From Albirhodobacter sp048262715 (GTDB lineage Bacteria > Pseudomonadota > Alphaproteobacteria > Rhodobacterales > Rhodobacteraceae): 64,000 bases of DNA. The position numbers were made by a program, and so were the translations under genes. This document shows, one piece after another, positions 25,785 through 34,621 of the stretch. How positions within the stretch are numbered: position 1 is the stretch's first letter; each line of letters opens with the position of its first letter. The DNA lies in the NCBI GenBank assembly GCA_048262715.1, contig JBLXEV010000001.1, positions 186,001-250,000 of the forward strand. The letters are read 5' to 3'. Under the pieces are notes generated by a model, which did no database searches, was not told where the DNA came from, and worked only from the letters and a program-made list of their open reading frames with translations.

Positions 25785-26407
25785 TGGAATTTACATCCGA
25801 ACAGGCGCTGGTATTACGCGAAATTCTGCGATGGCGCCGCGATGTCCGACATTTCCGCACCGATCCAGTCGATGAGGAGGTTCTGCGGATGCTCATCGCG
25901 GTGATGGCCGCAGCCCCCTCGGTGGGCAATGCGCGGCCTTGGCGGGTGATCCGTGTGCGTGACAAAGGATTGCGTCAAGAGGTGCGGCGCGAATTCGAGC
26001 GCTGTAATTCCGCCGCGCTAGAGACCTATTCGGGCGAGCGCGCCGAAACCTACGCGGGCCTCAAACTGGCGGGGCTGGATGCTGCGCCGGAGCAATTCGT
26101 GATCTTCACCGATATGGAACCGGAGGCAGGGCATCGCCTTGGCCGTGCGACGATGGCCGAGACCTTGCGCCAATCCACCGCGATGGCGATCCACACGCTC
26201 TGGCTGGCCGCGCGGGCCGAAAACCTCGGTATGGGGATGGTTTCGATCGTCGATCCCGAACGGATGGAGGAGATCTTCGATGTCCCCGCCGATTGGGAGT
26301 TTGCGGCCTATCTCTGCATCGGCCACCCCGAATATAAGGACGATATGCCACTGCTGCACCGTGCCGGATGGCAAGAAAACGCGCCAACCCTCTGGGAAGA
26401 TCGCTAA
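25784..26407 (+). CDS. bluB: 5,6-dimethylbenzimidazole synthase
   Basis: A 207-aa nitroreductase-fold enzyme that cannibalises FMNH2 with O2 to form the B12 lower ligand. The signature RWRRDVRHFRTDPVDEEVL is present, with APSVGNARPWRVIRV, then STAMAIHTLWLAARAENLGMGMVSIVDPERM. The start at 25784 has GGAGG 6 nt upstream; a longer frame opens at 25751 without a site. It ends the phosphatase-pduX-cbiB-cobD unit and overlaps the convergent cobQ stop by 4 nt. Its presence means the cell makes DMB itself in air. Confidence 0.95.
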   Translation: MEFTSEQALVLREILRWRRDVRHFRTDPVDEEVLRMLIAVMAAAPSVGNARPWRVIRVRDKGLRQEVRREFERCNSAALETYSGERAETYAGLKLAGLDAAPEQFVIFTDMEPEAGHRLGRATMAETLRQSTAMAIHTLWLAARAENLGMGMVSIVDPERMEEIFDVPADWEFAAYLCIGHPEYKDDMPLLHRAGWQENAPTLWEDR

Positions 26408-27861
26408 CGCGCGATCCCGAGAAGCGCATCGACATCACAATGCGCCTCCAGATGGGCCGCGAGTTGATCGAGCGTCTGCTCGACCAGCGCGCCGTGCTGA
26501 AGCCCCGAGTTCGGGGCGCCCAACTCCGCCAGAAACGCGGCGCGGAACGCATCATCCGCAAACATCCCGTGCAGGTATGACCCGGTGACGCGGCCATCGG
26601 CAGAGGCCGCGCCCTCCGGAGCGCCCCCGATTTCGGCGAAGGGTCGCGCGCAATCCGGCCCTGTCGTCGCACCGATGTGGATCTCGTAGCCGTCTATATC
26701 CAGGCCGGTCCGCAGATGGCGCGCACGCGCGCGACTGAGGCGTTTATCTGGTGACATCAGGGTCTGCACTTGCAGGAAACCGAGGCCCGGCATTTCACCT
26801 GCTGGCCCCTCGATCCCCTCAGGATCGGAAATCGCCTGCCCCAACATCTGGTATCCGCCACAGATCCCGAGCACGCGGCCACCGCGCCGGATATGGGCCT
26901 GTAGATCAATCTCCCAGCCCTGCGCGCGCAGATAGGCGAGATCGCCCCGCGTCGATTTGGAACCGGGAATAATTACCAGATCGCACGGCGGAATCGCCTC
27001 GCCCGCGCGCACCATCGTCAGGCGCACCGAAGGCTCCGCCGCGAGCGGATCGAGATCGTCGAAATTCGCAATGCGCGAGAGGGTCAACGCGCAGATATGG
27101 ATCGGCCCGTCGCCCGCCGAGCGCCGCAGATCGAGCGCATCTTCCGCCGGAAGATTTCCGGCCTGCGTGAAATAGGGAACAACGCCCATCCCGCGCCATC
27201 CGGTGATCTGCTCGATCAACCGATAGCCATCGTCAAACAGGCGCGGATCGCCGCGAAACTTGTTGATCAAAAACCCCGCGATCATCGCATTATCCGCCGG
27301 ATCCAGCACCGCTTGCGTGCCCACAATCTGCGCAATCACCCCGCCGCGATCAATATCGCCTGTCAGGATCACCGGAACATCTGCGGCCCGCGCAAAGCCC
27401 ATATTCGCGATGTCATTCGCCCGCAGATTGACCTCCGCCGGACTGCCCGCCCCCTCAACGATCACCAGATCGACGGAAGCCTTCAGCCGCTCGAAACTCT
27501 CCAGAACCGAGGCCATCAAAGACGGTTTTAAGGCGGCATAGTCTCTTGCGCGCACCGTTGTTAGGCGCTTGCCCTGCACGATGACCTGCGATCCGGTCTC
27601 GCTCTCGGGCTTCAAGAGAATCGGGTTCATATCGACAATCGGTTCACGCTTCGAGGCTAGCGCCTGCAATGCCTGCGCCCGCCCGATCTCGCCCCCATCC
27701 ACCGTGACTGCGGCATTGTTCGACATATTCTGCGGCTTGAAGGGGGCGACCGACATCCCGCGCAGCACGGCGGCACGGCACAGCCCCGCCACCAAGAGCG
27801 ATTTGCCAACATTGGAGCCCGCCCCTTGGATCATCACCGCCCGCGCAAGTGGTCCCACCAT
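26404..27861 (-). CDS. cobQ: cobyric acid synthase
   Basis: A 485-aa ATP-dependent amidase that amidates four side chains of adenosylcobyrinic acid a,c-diamide. The P-loop-like opening is VMIQGAGSNVGKSLLVAGLCR, with FKPQNMSNNAAVTVDGGEIGRAQALQA. A class-I glutaminase domain follows from about residue 250, with the nucleophile Cys in GGRVLGICGGYQMLG and a catalytic His in GSYLHGMFADDAFR. It follows cobO by 3 nt on the minus strand. Confidence 0.96.
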   Translation of the reverse strand: MVGPLARAVMIQGAGSNVGKSLLVAGLCRAAVLRGMSVAPFKPQNMSNNAAVTVDGGEIGRAQALQALASKREPIVDMNPILLKPESETGSQVIVQGKRLTTVRARDYAALKPSLMASVLESFERLKASVDLVIVEGAGSPAEVNLRANDIANMGFARAADVPVILTGDIDRGGVIAQIVGTQAVLDPADNAMIAGFLINKFRGDPRLFDDGYRLIEQITGWRGMGVVPYFTQAGNLPAEDALDLRRSAGDGPIHICALTLSRIANFDDLDPLAAEPSVRLTMVRAGEAIPPCDLVIIPGSKSTRGDLAYLRAQGWEIDLQAHIRRGGRVLGICGGYQMLGQAISDPEGIEGPAGEMPGLGFLQVQTLMSPDKRLSRARARHLRTGLDIDGYEIHIGATTGPDCARPFAEIGGAPEGAASADGRVTGSYLHGMFADDAFRAAFLAELGAPNSGLQHGALVEQTLDQLAAHLEAHCDVDALLGIAR

Positions 27862-27864
27862 CTA

Positions 27865-28482
27865 TCAGAACTCCACGCCAACCTGCGCTTTGATCCCCGA
27901 GCGGAACGGGTGTTTGACCAGCGTCATCTCCGTCACCAGATCCGCGATCTCGATCAACTCCTCCTTCGCATTGCGCCCCGTTAGGCACACATGCGTCATC
28001 GGCGGTTTTTCTTCCCGCAGGAAGCGCACGACCTCGTTGATATCGAGATAATCATAGCGCAGCGCGATATTAATCTCATCGAGCAAAACAAACCGGATTT
28101 CGGGATCAAGGATCAGCTCTTTCGCCTTCGCCCAGCCCTTTTCCGCCGCCGCAATATCGCGCGAACGATCTTGGGTTTCCCACGTAAACCCTTCGCCCAT
28201 CGCGTGGAATTGGCACAGATCGGAGAAATTCGCCTCGATCAGCCGCCGCTCGCCCGTATCCCACGCGCCCTTGATGAATTGCACCACCGCACAGGGCATC
28301 TCATGCGCGATGCAGCGCAGGATCATCCCGAAACCGGAGGAGGATTTGCCTTTCCCCGCGCCGGTATGCACCAAGATCAACCCCTTCTCGCCCTCCTTCG
28401 CCGCCATAATCTTATCGCGCGCGGCCTTCTTCTTGGCCATTTTCATCGCGTGACGGGCGTCAATGTCGGTCTCGTCGGTCAT
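27865..28482 (-). CDS. cobO: corrinoid adenosyltransferase
   Basis: A 205-aa P-loop ATP:cob(I)alamin adenosyltransferase (CobO/BtuR type). Walker A lies in LILVHTGAGKGKSSSGFGM (residues 35-53); other motifs are VVQFIKGAWDTGERRL, LILDPEIRFVLLDEINIALRYDYL and VCLTGRNAKEELIEIADLVTEM. The N-terminus MTDETDIDARHAMKMAKKKAARD is Rhodobacter-like, which favours the start at 28482 over 28494. Divergent from the riboswitch-led cob operon. Confidence 0.95.
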   Translation of the reverse strand: MTDETDIDARHAMKMAKKKAARDKIMAAKEGEKGLILVHTGAGKGKSSSGFGMILRCIAHEMPCAVVQFIKGAWDTGERRLIEANFSDLCQFHAMGEGFTWETQDRSRDIAAAEKGWAKAKELILDPEIRFVLLDEINIALRYDYLDINEVVRFLREEKPPMTHVCLTGRNAKEELIEIADLVTEMTLVKHPFRSGIKAQVGVEF

Positions 28483-28532
28483 CTGCTGATCCATCCTTGA
28501 CAATAGGGGCTGCGGTGCCTCACTTGGGCCTC

Positions 28533-28721
28533 GCGTTGGTTCCTGTTCTAGGACAGGTGAAGAGGGAATGCGACAGGTTTACGACCGCCCATCGGTCGCA
28601 ACCGAAGCGCAGCCGCCCCCGCGACCGTGACCGGAGAGGTCCGTCAAAGCCACTGGGAAACCGGGAAGGCAGGCGGTCCGCGGGGAAACCCAGATCCGCA
28701 AGCCGGGAGACCTGCCAGCGC
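28533..28721 (+). ncRNA. cobalamin riboswitch in front of the main cob operon
   Basis: The aptamer is recognisable by its conserved boxes in order: GAGGGAATGCG (28562-28572), GCCCCCGCGACCGTGA (28614-28629), the GCCACTGGG box (about 28648) and the 3' box GCAAGCCGGGAGACCTGCC (28698-28716). A 7-bp P1 closes it (GCGTTGG at 28533 with CCAGCGC at 28715). A hairpin followed by TTTT lies 40 nt downstream (28762-28777), so control is probably by transcription termination when B12 is plentiful. No protein gene fits the 28483-28819 interval. Confidence 0.92.
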
Positions 28722-28761
28722 ATGACTGAACGGGCGAACGGGGTGTTTCGCAACCGGCAGG

Positions 28762-28777
28762 AACCGCGCGCGGTTTT
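28762..28777 (+). terminator. terminator of the cob-operon riboswitch expression platform
   Basis: AACCG, CGCG and CGGTT followed by TTTT, between the aptamer and the DUF1636 start codon at 28820. A short but GC-rich hairpin, in the place expected for a riboswitch terminator. Confidence 0.6.
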
Positions 28778-28819
28778 GGCTGGCTATGCCCTATTTCCCC
28801 AATTTTGAGGAGAGGCCGC

Positions 28820-29182
28820 ATGGCGACATTATATGTCTGCACCACCTGCAAACGCGAAGGCGCGGATCCCGAAGCCGAGCGCGATGGCGCAAAACTGTTG
28901 GCCGCGCTCGCGCATGAAACGGTGCCGGAAGGCGTGACAATCACCCCCGTCGAATGCCTCTCCGCCTGCACAAACGGCTGCGCGGTCGCGCTCTCGGACG
29001 CTGGCAAATGGACCTATGTCTATGGCCGGATGGACCCCGAGATCCACGCCGCCGAAATCTTGGACGGGGCGGCAAAATACGCCGCCTCAACCGACGGCAT
29101 CGTGCCGTGGCGCGATCGCCCTGTCATTTTCCGCAAACAATCTATCGCCCGCATCCCGCCCATTCTGACGGCTCAGGAGTAA
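28820..29182 (+). CDS. DUF1636 family metal-binding protein
   Basis: A 120-aa protein with a thioredoxin-like ferredoxin look: LYVCTTCKREG at the N-terminus and ECLSACTNGCAVALS near residue 50, giving a four- to five-cysteine set (Cys8, Cys11, then CLSACTNGC) able to hold a [2Fe-2S] cluster. The start at 28820 has GAGGAGAGG upstream. It is the first gene under the B12 riboswitch and lies 3 nt from cobW. The family is often found beside cobW/cobN; a redox or cobalt-delivery role is an inference. Confidence 0.82.
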   Translation: MATLYVCTTCKREGADPEAERDGAKLLAALAHETVPEGVTITPVECLSACTNGCAVALSDAGKWTYVYGRMDPEIHAAEILDGAAKYAASTDGIVPWRDRPVIFRKQSIARIPPILTAQE

Positions 29183-29185
29183 CCC

Positions 29186-30217
29186 ATGTCCGATCTCGCA
29201 AAAATCCCAGTCACCATCATCACCGGCTTCCTCGGCGCGGGCAAAACGACCCTCATCCGGCATTTGATGCAGAATCCGCAGGGCAAACGCCTCGCGGTTC
29301 TGGTCAACGAATTCGGCACCGTGGGTGTCGATGGCGATATCTTGAAGAGCTGCGCAGACGAGAATTGCCCCGCTGAGAATATCGTCGAACTGGCAAATGG
29401 CTGCATCTGCTGCACGGTCGCGGATGATTTCATCCCGACGATCGAGGCGCTGATGGCGATGCCGCAGCGCCCCGATCACATCCTGATCGAGACCTCGGGC
29501 CTCGCCCTGCCCAAGCCACTGCTCAAAGCGTTTGACTGGCCCGCAATCCGCTCGAAAATCACCGTGGATGGCGTGATTGCGCTGGCCGATGCCGAGGCCG
29601 TTGCCGCTGGCCGCTTTGCCCCTGATGTCGCCGCCGTGGATGCCCAGCGCGCCGCCGATGACAGCCTCGATCACGAGACCCCGCTCTCGGAAGTCTTCGA
29701 GGATCAGATCGCCTGCGCCGATATTGTGCTGCTGTCGAAAGCCGATCTGGCAGGCGAGGCGGGGCTTGCCGCTGCGAAAGCCGTGATCGACGCCGAAGCG
29801 CCGCGCAAGCTGCCGATCTTGGCGATGACCGATGGCGTGATTGATCCGCGCGTGATCCTTGGCCTCAATGCCGCCGCCGAGGACGATTTGGATGCCCGCC
29901 CCTCGCATCACGATGGCGCAGACGATCATGAGCATGACGATTTCGAATCGGTCGTGATCGAGATGCCGGAGATCACCGATCCCGAGGATCTCGTCGCCCG
30001 CATCACCCGCCTTGCCCGCGAACAGCATATCCTGCGCGTGAAAGGCCATGTCGCGGTGGCTGGCAAGCCGATGCGCCTGTTGGTGCAGGCCGTGGGGGAG
30101 CGGATCCGCCATCAATATGATCGTCCGTGGGGCGCAGATCGTCACGCGGCCCTCGTCGTCATTGCGGAGCATCACGATATCGATGAAGCCGCGATCCGCG
30201 AAGTGTTGCTCGGCTGA
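29186..30217 (+). CDS. cobW: CobW, G3E GTPase for cobalt delivery
   Basis: A 343-aa COG0523 GTPase. Walker A is TGFLGAGKTTLIRHL (residues 13-27). The metal motif CxCC is present as NGCICCTVADDF. LIETSGLALPKP gives the Walker-B region, and VLLSKADLAGE is the NKxD-equivalent. A His/Asp/Glu-rich insert (HHDGADDHEHDD, near residue 245) probably binds metal. C-terminal CobW_C domain follows (ILRVKGHVAVAGKPMRLLVQAVG). It likely hands Co2+ to the CobN chelatase, the next gene, whose ATG shares a base with the cobW stop. Confidence 0.95.
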   Translation: MSDLAKIPVTIITGFLGAGKTTLIRHLMQNPQGKRLAVLVNEFGTVGVDGDILKSCADENCPAENIVELANGCICCTVADDFIPTIEALMAMPQRPDHILIETSGLALPKPLLKAFDWPAIRSKITVDGVIALADAEAVAAGRFAPDVAAVDAQRAADDSLDHETPLSEVFEDQIACADIVLLSKADLAGEAGLAAAKAVIDAEAPRKLPILAMTDGVIDPRVILGLNAAAEDDLDARPSHHDGADDHEHDDFESVVIEMPEITDPEDLVARITRLAREQHILRVKGHVAVAGKPMRLLVQAVGERIRHQYDRPWGADRHAALVVIAEHHDIDEAAIREVLLG

Positions 30218-33200
30218 TGCACGTCGTCTTCCGCGAAAGCCACGGCCTTGAGGAAAGCGAGACGCCGACAGATCTGGGGCAGACGCCCGCAGATTTGGTG
30301 GTGTTGTCCTTCTCGGATAGTGACCTTGGGGCTTTCGCGGCAGGCTGGCATCGGGCCAAGGGCGGGCTGCCAAGCCTGCGCTTGGCCAATCTCGTCGCGC
30401 TGAAACACCCGCTCTCGGTTGATGTTTATTGCGAGCAAACTCTGGCGGGCGCGAAGGCCATTCTCGTGCGATTGATCGGCGGCGAGAGCTACTGGCCCTA
30501 CGGCCTCGCCTCCCTACAAGATCTCGCGCGGCGCAATGGCATTGCCCTCGCCATTCTGCCCGCCGACGGCCGCGAAGACGCGCGCCTTGATGCGCTTTCG
30601 ACCCTACCGAAATCGACCCTATCCCGCCTGAAATCGCTTTGCGACGCAGGTGGGGCGGTCACCGCCCAAGCCGCACTGGCTGAACTCGCGAAAGCCGCCG
30701 GATTGCCCGCGACAGCAGTTGAGGGAGAAACTGAACTCCCCGCGCAGGGTTGGTATGATCCCGATCTGGGCCTCACTGCACGCCCCGATAGCCCCGTCAT
30801 CGCCGTCACCTTTTACCGCAGCTATCTCGTCTCCGCCGATACCGGCCCTGTAGATGCCCTGATCCGTGGCCTGCGCGCGCGCGGGCATAAGGCGATGGGC
30901 CTGTTCGCGGCCTCCCTCAAGGGCCTCGCCGCCGGATGGATCGCGGATGAGCTTTCAGTCGCAAACCCGCGCGCGATTATCAATGCGACGGCCTTTTCGG
31001 CCAAAGGCACGGATGGCACCTCGCCGCTCGATGCTGCGGGCTGCCCCGTTTTCCAAGTCGCGCTCTCGACCGCCCGCCGGAAAGAGTGGGCCAAGGCAGA
31101 TCGCGGCCTCTCGCCCGCCGATCTCGCGATGCATGTCGTTCTGCCCGAGGTTGATGGCCGGATCTTCGCCGGAGTCGTCTCGTTCAAGGCCCCCACGAAA
31201 CGCGACCCTGCGCTGGAATATTCCCGCTTTATCCACCGCGCAGACGCCGGCCGGATCGAGGCTGCGCTGGACCGTGTGGAGGGCTGGTTGCGCCTCGCAC
31301 AGACCCCGCCCGCCAAGGCGCGCATCGCGATTGTGCTCTCAACCTATCCGGGACGGGCGGATCAACTAGCGCATGCTGTCGGGCTGGATGCGCTGGGATC
31401 AACGCAAGATCTCTTGGAGACGCTCAAACAAAACGGCTATGAAACAGGCCCCGTAGCCGATCTTGGTAAGGCCTTGATGCGCGAGCGTATCCATTGGCCC
31501 ATTGCGACTTATCGAGACGCAATTTCAGGCGAGTTAGAGCCGTTTTCTGACCTTAAAGACGCTTGGGGAGACCCCGAAACGGATCCGCTCGCACAGGATG
31601 GCGCATACGGCTTTTCTGCAATCCAGTCCGGCAATGCGCTGATTGCCTTGCAGCCAGAGCGCGGCGATGTGATCACGCGCGAGGATGAGTATCACGACCT
31701 CTCCCGCACGCCGCGCCATTCCTATGTTGCCTTCTACCTCTGGCTCCGCGCGCAAGGCGTTGATGCGATTATTCATATGGGGGCGCATGGCACGCTGGAA
31801 TGGCTGCCGGGCAAGGCGGTTGCCCTGTCGGAGGCCTGTTGGCCCGAAGTTCTGACCTGCGCGCCCGTGATTTACCCGTTTATCGTCAACGACCCAGGCG
31901 AGGCCGCGCAGGCCAAGAGGCGGATCGGGGCTGTCACACTCGGCCATATGCCGCCGCCCCTGCAAGAGGGCGCGCTCCCCGAAGGGTTCGAGCATCTCGA
32001 GCGGCTGCTGGATGAATATTCGACCGCAGACGGGCTGGACCCAAAACGCCGAGAGCGCCTGATCGAGCGGATCCGCGAAGAGGCCAAAGGGCGCGGGGTT
32101 GAGGCGGATCTGGGTATCCCCGATGGCGCCTCCGCCGCCGAGGCGATCACGCGGATTGACCGTTTCGTCTGCGACATCAAAGAATCCCAATTCGGCGACG
32201 GGCTGCATATTTACGGGCAGGCCGAAGGGGAAACATCGGGGCTTCTCAAGGCCCTTGCGGGGCGTTTCGTGCCCGCTGGCCCTGCCGGATCGCCCTATCG
32301 GGGCCGCGATGACATCTGCCCAACGGGGCGCAACCTTTACTCCGTCGATCCGCGCGCCGTGCCCTCCCGCGCGGCCCATGCGCAGGGCGTGAAACTGGCC
32401 GAGGAATTGTTGCGGCGGCATTTGCAGGACAGTGGCGATTGGCCGCGCGGGCTGGTGATTGATCTGTGGGGTTCCGCCACGATGCGCACGGCGGGCGAGG
32501 AATTCGCGATGGCGCTGCATGTGGCGGGTTTGGCGCCGACATGGAACGAGGGCTCGGCGCGGGTCTCGGGTTTCGAGATTATTCCCCTCGCCATACTGGG
32601 CCGCCCGCGGATTGATGTCACCCTGCGCACATCTGGCCTGTTTAGAGACGTTTTTTCAGGGCTCAGCCAGATCTTCGAGTCTGGAGCCGAGGCACTTTCC
32701 ACGCGCGAGGAAGACCCCTCCGACAATCCCTATCTCACCCGCACCCCGCGCGTGTTCGGCCCGAAACCGGGCCTCTACGGGATGGCGATGACGGACGCTT
32801 TGGAGGATTACTCCGACGCGGGCCGAAAAGCGGCGGGCGAGGCTTGGTTGAAAAGCTCGGAATGGGTTGTTGATGCGCAGGGCCAGGCACGGCAAGAACG
32901 CGCCGCGCTGGAAGGCCGCGTGTTGGCGGCGGACGGGTTTGCCCATGTGCAGGATCTCACCGAGAGCGACCTGTTGCTCGCCTCGGATTACGCCGCACAT
33001 GAGGGCGGGTTTGCCGCTGCGGTGGCCACGTTGGGCGGGCAAAAACCGAGCCTATACCACCTCGATACCTCCAATCCGGCCACGCCCCGCGCCCGCGCCC
33101 TCAACGAGGAAATCGCGCGGGTCGTTCGCGGGCGGGCGGCCAATCCGGCATGGGCAAACGGGATGATGCGGCACGGGTTCAGGGGCGCAGCGGAGATCAC

Positions 33201-33438
33201 CGCAACCCTCGACCATCTCGCCGCCTTCGGGCATCTGACGCGCGAGGTTCCCGCGCATCTGTTTGACCTCTATTATGAGGCGACTTTGGGCCGCAAAGAC
33301 CTTGTTGCCTTTATGGAGGCCGAGAACCCTGCTGCGCTGCAGGCCTTGCGGGATCGGTTCGCGGCGCTGCATAAGGCGGGGATCTGGTCCACGCGGCGGA
33401 ACTGGATTGCGGATGCGTTGGAGGGCGAGAATGGCTGA
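30217..33438 (+). CDS. cobN: cobaltochelatase subunit CobN
   Basis: A 1073-aa large subunit of the ATP-dependent aerobic cobaltochelatase (CobNST), which inserts Co2+ into hydrogenobyrinic acid a,c-diamide. Family segments: IIHMGAHGTLEWLPGKAVALSE, VIYPFIVNDPGEAAQAKRRIGAVTLGHMPPP, GLHIYGQAEGE, RNLYSVDPRAVPSRAAHAQG, WGSATMRTAGEEFAMALHVAGLAPTW and GLFRDVF. The usual CobN is somewhat longer (about 1250 aa), so this is a compact version. Its CobS and CobT partners are not in the window. Confidence 0.95.
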   Translation: MHVVFRESHGLEESETPTDLGQTPADLVVLSFSDSDLGAFAAGWHRAKGGLPSLRLANLVALKHPLSVDVYCEQTLAGAKAILVRLIGGESYWPYGLASLQDLARRNGIALAILPADGREDARLDALSTLPKSTLSRLKSLCDAGGAVTAQAALAELAKAAGLPATAVEGETELPAQGWYDPDLGLTARPDSPVIAVTFYRSYLVSADTGPVDALIRGLRARGHKAMGLFAASLKGLAAGWIADELSVANPRAIINATAFSAKGTDGTSPLDAAGCPVFQVALSTARRKEWAKADRGLSPADLAMHVVLPEVDGRIFAGVVSFKAPTKRDPALEYSRFIHRADAGRIEAALDRVEGWLRLAQTPPAKARIAIVLSTYPGRADQLAHAVGLDALGSTQDLLETLKQNGYETGPVADLGKALMRERIHWPIATYRDAISGELEPFSDLKDAWGDPETDPLAQDGAYGFSAIQSGNALIALQPERGDVITREDEYHDLSRTPRHSYVAFYLWLRAQGVDAIIHMGAHGTLEWLPGKAVALSEACWPEVLTCAPVIYPFIVNDPGEAAQAKRRIGAVTLGHMPPPLQEGALPEGFEHLERLLDEYSTADGLDPKRRERLIERIREEAKGRGVEADLGIPDGASAAEAITRIDRFVCDIKESQFGDGLHIYGQAEGETSGLLKALAGRFVPAGPAGSPYRGRDDICPTGRNLYSVDPRAVPSRAAHAQGVKLAEELLRRHLQDSGDWPRGLVIDLWGSATMRTAGEEFAMALHVAGLAPTWNEGSARVSGFEIIPLAILGRPRIDVTLRTSGLFRDVFSGLSQIFESGAEALSTREEDPSDNPYLTRTPRVFGPKPGLYGMAMTDALEDYSDAGRKAAGEAWLKSSEWVVDAQGQARQERAALEGRVLAADGFAHVQDLTESDLLLASDYAAHEGGFAAAVATLGGQKPSLYHLDTSNPATPRARALNEEIARVVRGRAANPAWANGMMRHGFRGAAEITATLDHLAAFGHLTREVPAHLFDLYYEATLGRKDLVAFMEAENPAALQALRDRFAALHKAGIWSTRRNWIADALEGENG

Positions 33439-34621
33439 CCCAATAAATCAAGGCCCGATTATTCAAGGATGGTGCCCTGGCGCGCTGCGGCCGATGATGT
33501 CCGGCGATGGGCTTGTGGTGCGTATCCGCCCGCGCGAGGGGCGGGTTTCGGGCGCGCAACTTGCCGAGATCGCGCGGCTTTCGCTTGCGCATGGCAATGG
33601 GCTGATTGATCTCTCCAACCGCGCCAATCTGCAACTGCGCGGCGTGACAGAGGCCAGCCACGGCCCGCTGATCGAAGCACTGCGCGCGGTGGGCCTTGTG
33701 GATGCAGACGAGGCGATTGAGCGCCGCCGCAATATCGTCGTCTCACCGCTCTGGGCGCAGGATGACGGCACACTGCGGGTCGCCCAGCAGCTCGCCGCGC
33801 TGCTTGAGGTCGCCGAAGATCTCGATCTGCCAAGCAAATTCGGCTTTTGTGTTGATCTCGCAGGCCCTGCCGTGCTGCGCGATTGCGCGGCCGATATCCG
33901 CATCGAGCGGGATGGCGCGGCGGCGGTGATACGGCCTGACGGGCTGATGCGCGGCGTCAATGTGCCACTTGAGAAAGCGGCGGAAACCGCACTGCGGCTG
34001 GCCTATTGGTTTGGGATGACAGGCGGCGCGAGTGAAGGGCGGGGCCGGATGGCCGCGCATGTAAAACGCGCGGATGTGGCCCTGCCGGCGGCTTTCAGCC
34101 ACCCCGTAACCCCTTGGGATAAAATGCCCGCCCCCGCGCCGGGCGCGCATGATCTTGGGTATTTCATCGGCTTCGCCTTTGGTCAGATCCACGCAGAAAC
34201 CCTGACAGAGCTTGCGGGATTGGCGGAGTTCATCCGTGTCACACCATGGCAAATGCTGCTGCTGGAAGGTGTCTCTCATCTCCCACAGGTGGAAGGGCTG
34301 ATCACCGAGGCCGCCGATCCGATGCGCCGCGTGCGCGCCTGCACGGGCGCGCCGAGCTGCCCGCAGGGATTGCAGTCGACGCGCGATCTGGCCCGTGCCT
34401 TGGCGCCGCAGGTCCCTGAGGGCAAGATGCTGCATGTGAGCGGCTGCGCCAAAGGCTGCGCCCATCCCGCGCCCGCCTCTGCCGTTTTGGTGGCACAAAA
34501 GGGCGGCTTTGATCTTGTGCAAAACGGTCGGGCATCGGATACGCCCTGCAAGACTGCGCTTTCAGCGGAGACGTTGATCGCCAAGGATGAGATCTGGGGG
34601 CATGATGGCTTGGGACTATGA
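33431..34621 (+). CDS. cobG: precorrin-3B synthase
   Basis: A 396-aa nitrite/sulfite-reductase-fold mono-oxygenase with siroheme-type repeats. Ferredoxin-like half-domains are at residues 10-80 and 240-290. The [4Fe-4S] cysteines are Cys304 and Cys310 (RACTGAPSCPQG) and Cys339 and Cys343 (VSGCAKGCAHP). It hydroxylates precorrin-3A at C20 using O2, the step that marks the aerobic pathway. The start at 33431 overlaps the cobN end by 8 nt. Confidence 0.94.
   Translation: MADPINQGPIIQGWCPGALRPMMSGDGLVVRIRPREGRVSGAQLAEIARLSLAHGNGLIDLSNRANLQLRGVTEASHGPLIEALRAVGLVDADEAIERRRNIVVSPLWAQDDGTLRVAQQLAALLEVAEDLDLPSKFGFCVDLAGPAVLRDCAADIRIERDGAAAVIRPDGLMRGVNVPLEKAAETALRLAYWFGMTGGASEGRGRMAAHVKRADVALPAAFSHPVTPWDKMPAPAPGAHDLGYFIGFAFGQIHAETLTELAGLAEFIRVTPWQMLLLEGVSHLPQVEGLITEAADPMRRVRACTGAPSCPQGLQSTRDLARALAPQVPEGKMLHVSGCAKGCAHPAPASAVLVAQKGGFDLVQNGRASDTPCKTALSAETLIAKDEIWGHDGLGL

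Noticed and set aside
28483..28532. Riboswitch or other RNA element for the divergent cobO-cobQ unit
   Set aside because: Read on the minus strand, the short leader holds none of the B12 boxes. Only the plus-strand riboswitch is present.
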